Source: Thiorhodovibrio winogradskyi
Lineage (GTDB): Bacteria > Pseudomonadota > Gammaproteobacteria > Chromatiales > Chromatiaceae
Assembly: GCF_036208045.1 (NCBI RefSeq)
Contig: NZ_CP121472.1
Coordinates: forward strand, 744,001-808,000
Direction of reading: 5' to 3'
Length of the DNA: 64,000 nt
Shown: one piece after another, positions 63,890 to 64,000 of the stretch
How positions within the stretch are numbered: the stretch's first letter is position 1
Layout of the letters: each line of letters opens with the position of its first letter
Notes under the pieces: generated by a model
Database searches by the model: none
What the model was told of the DNA's origin: nothing
What the model saw: the letters and a program-made list of their open reading frames with translations, nothing else
Position numbers and translations under genes: made by a program

Positions 63890-64000
63890 CAGGCTCGTTA
63901 ATGAGTTGATTGGTGCGATGACCGCGTTGCCCAGCTGTACCTGAAGCCGAGAGCCGGATGGCAAAGACCAAGTGGTAAAGGCCTGTTGGCGAAGCTTGTT

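Overview
The window is GC-rich, gene-dense chromosomal DNA from an anoxygenic phototrophic proteobacterium, most likely a gammaproteobacterial purple sulfur bacterium (Chromatiaceae-like). The evidence is a block of bacteriochlorophyll genes (bchP, bchG, ppsR, bchF, bchN, bchB, lhaA), two tandem pucBA light-harvesting pairs, and gammaproteobacterial housekeeping neighbours (his-tat, lgt, dcd, a PomA/PomB-type stator). The genus cannot be fixed from the sequence alone. No rRNA, tRNA, CRISPR array, insertion sequence or prophage was seen.

Layout. 1-4.6 kb: flagellar stator pair (first gene truncated by the window edge), a small DUF3096 membrane protein and two GTPases. 4.6-7.1 kb: an alpha/beta hydrolase, an unknown protein and psiE. 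7.2-12.7 kb: two PilB/GspE-type ATPases with MshEN-type (candidate c-di-GMP-binding) N-terminal repeats, facing each other around an HDOD protein. 12.9-15.5 kb: an ATP-grasp ligase overlapping a GNAT-C39 peptidase fusion that seems to start at a CTG codon. 15.7-28.7 kb, all on the minus strand: a complete chemosensory array of Wsp-like composition (MCP, CheB, CheR-TPR, CheA-REC, two CheW-type proteins, CheY-type receiver) ending in a HPt-REC-REC-GGDEF protein and preceded by a PAS-GAF-PAS-GGDEF-EAL protein.

28.7-40.7 kb is the photosynthesis block. ppsR, bchG and bchP run leftwards. bchF, bchN, bchB and lhaA run rightwards from a 660-bp regulatory gap and are followed on the same strand by a flavoprotein/iron-sulfur membrane protein pair and cobK. 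The pair resembles TcuA/TcuB, but next to cobK I read it as a two-polypeptide CobZ, the alternative precorrin-3B synthase. From 40.9 to 47.1 kb lie the other cobalamin genes (cobK; then cobL, cobF, cobH and a cobI-cobJ fusion on the minus strand, with a Uma2-family gene inserted), divergent from nikR. Cobalamin and bacteriochlorophyll synthesis are connected in such organisms because the anaerobic cyclase BchE uses B12.

47-64 kb: nikR, a GGDEF protein with a degenerate EAL domain, lgt, a GH17-GT2 glucan synthase-like protein with a partner membrane glycosyltransferase, dcd, a lytic transglycosylase, an XRE regulator with a clear upstream palindrome, tatC (with a long C-terminal extension)-tatB-tatA-hisE-hisA, a retropepsin-like 'zinc protease', and the pucB-pucA-pucB-pucA operon closed by three hairpins, the last a good intrinsic terminator.

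Three absences matter: aerR is not between ppsR and bchF; bchH, bchL and bchM are not between bchB and lhaA; hisF and hisI are not between hisA and hisE. Many start sites were moved inwards from the longest frame using Shine-Dalgarno placement, stop/start overlaps and family N-termini.
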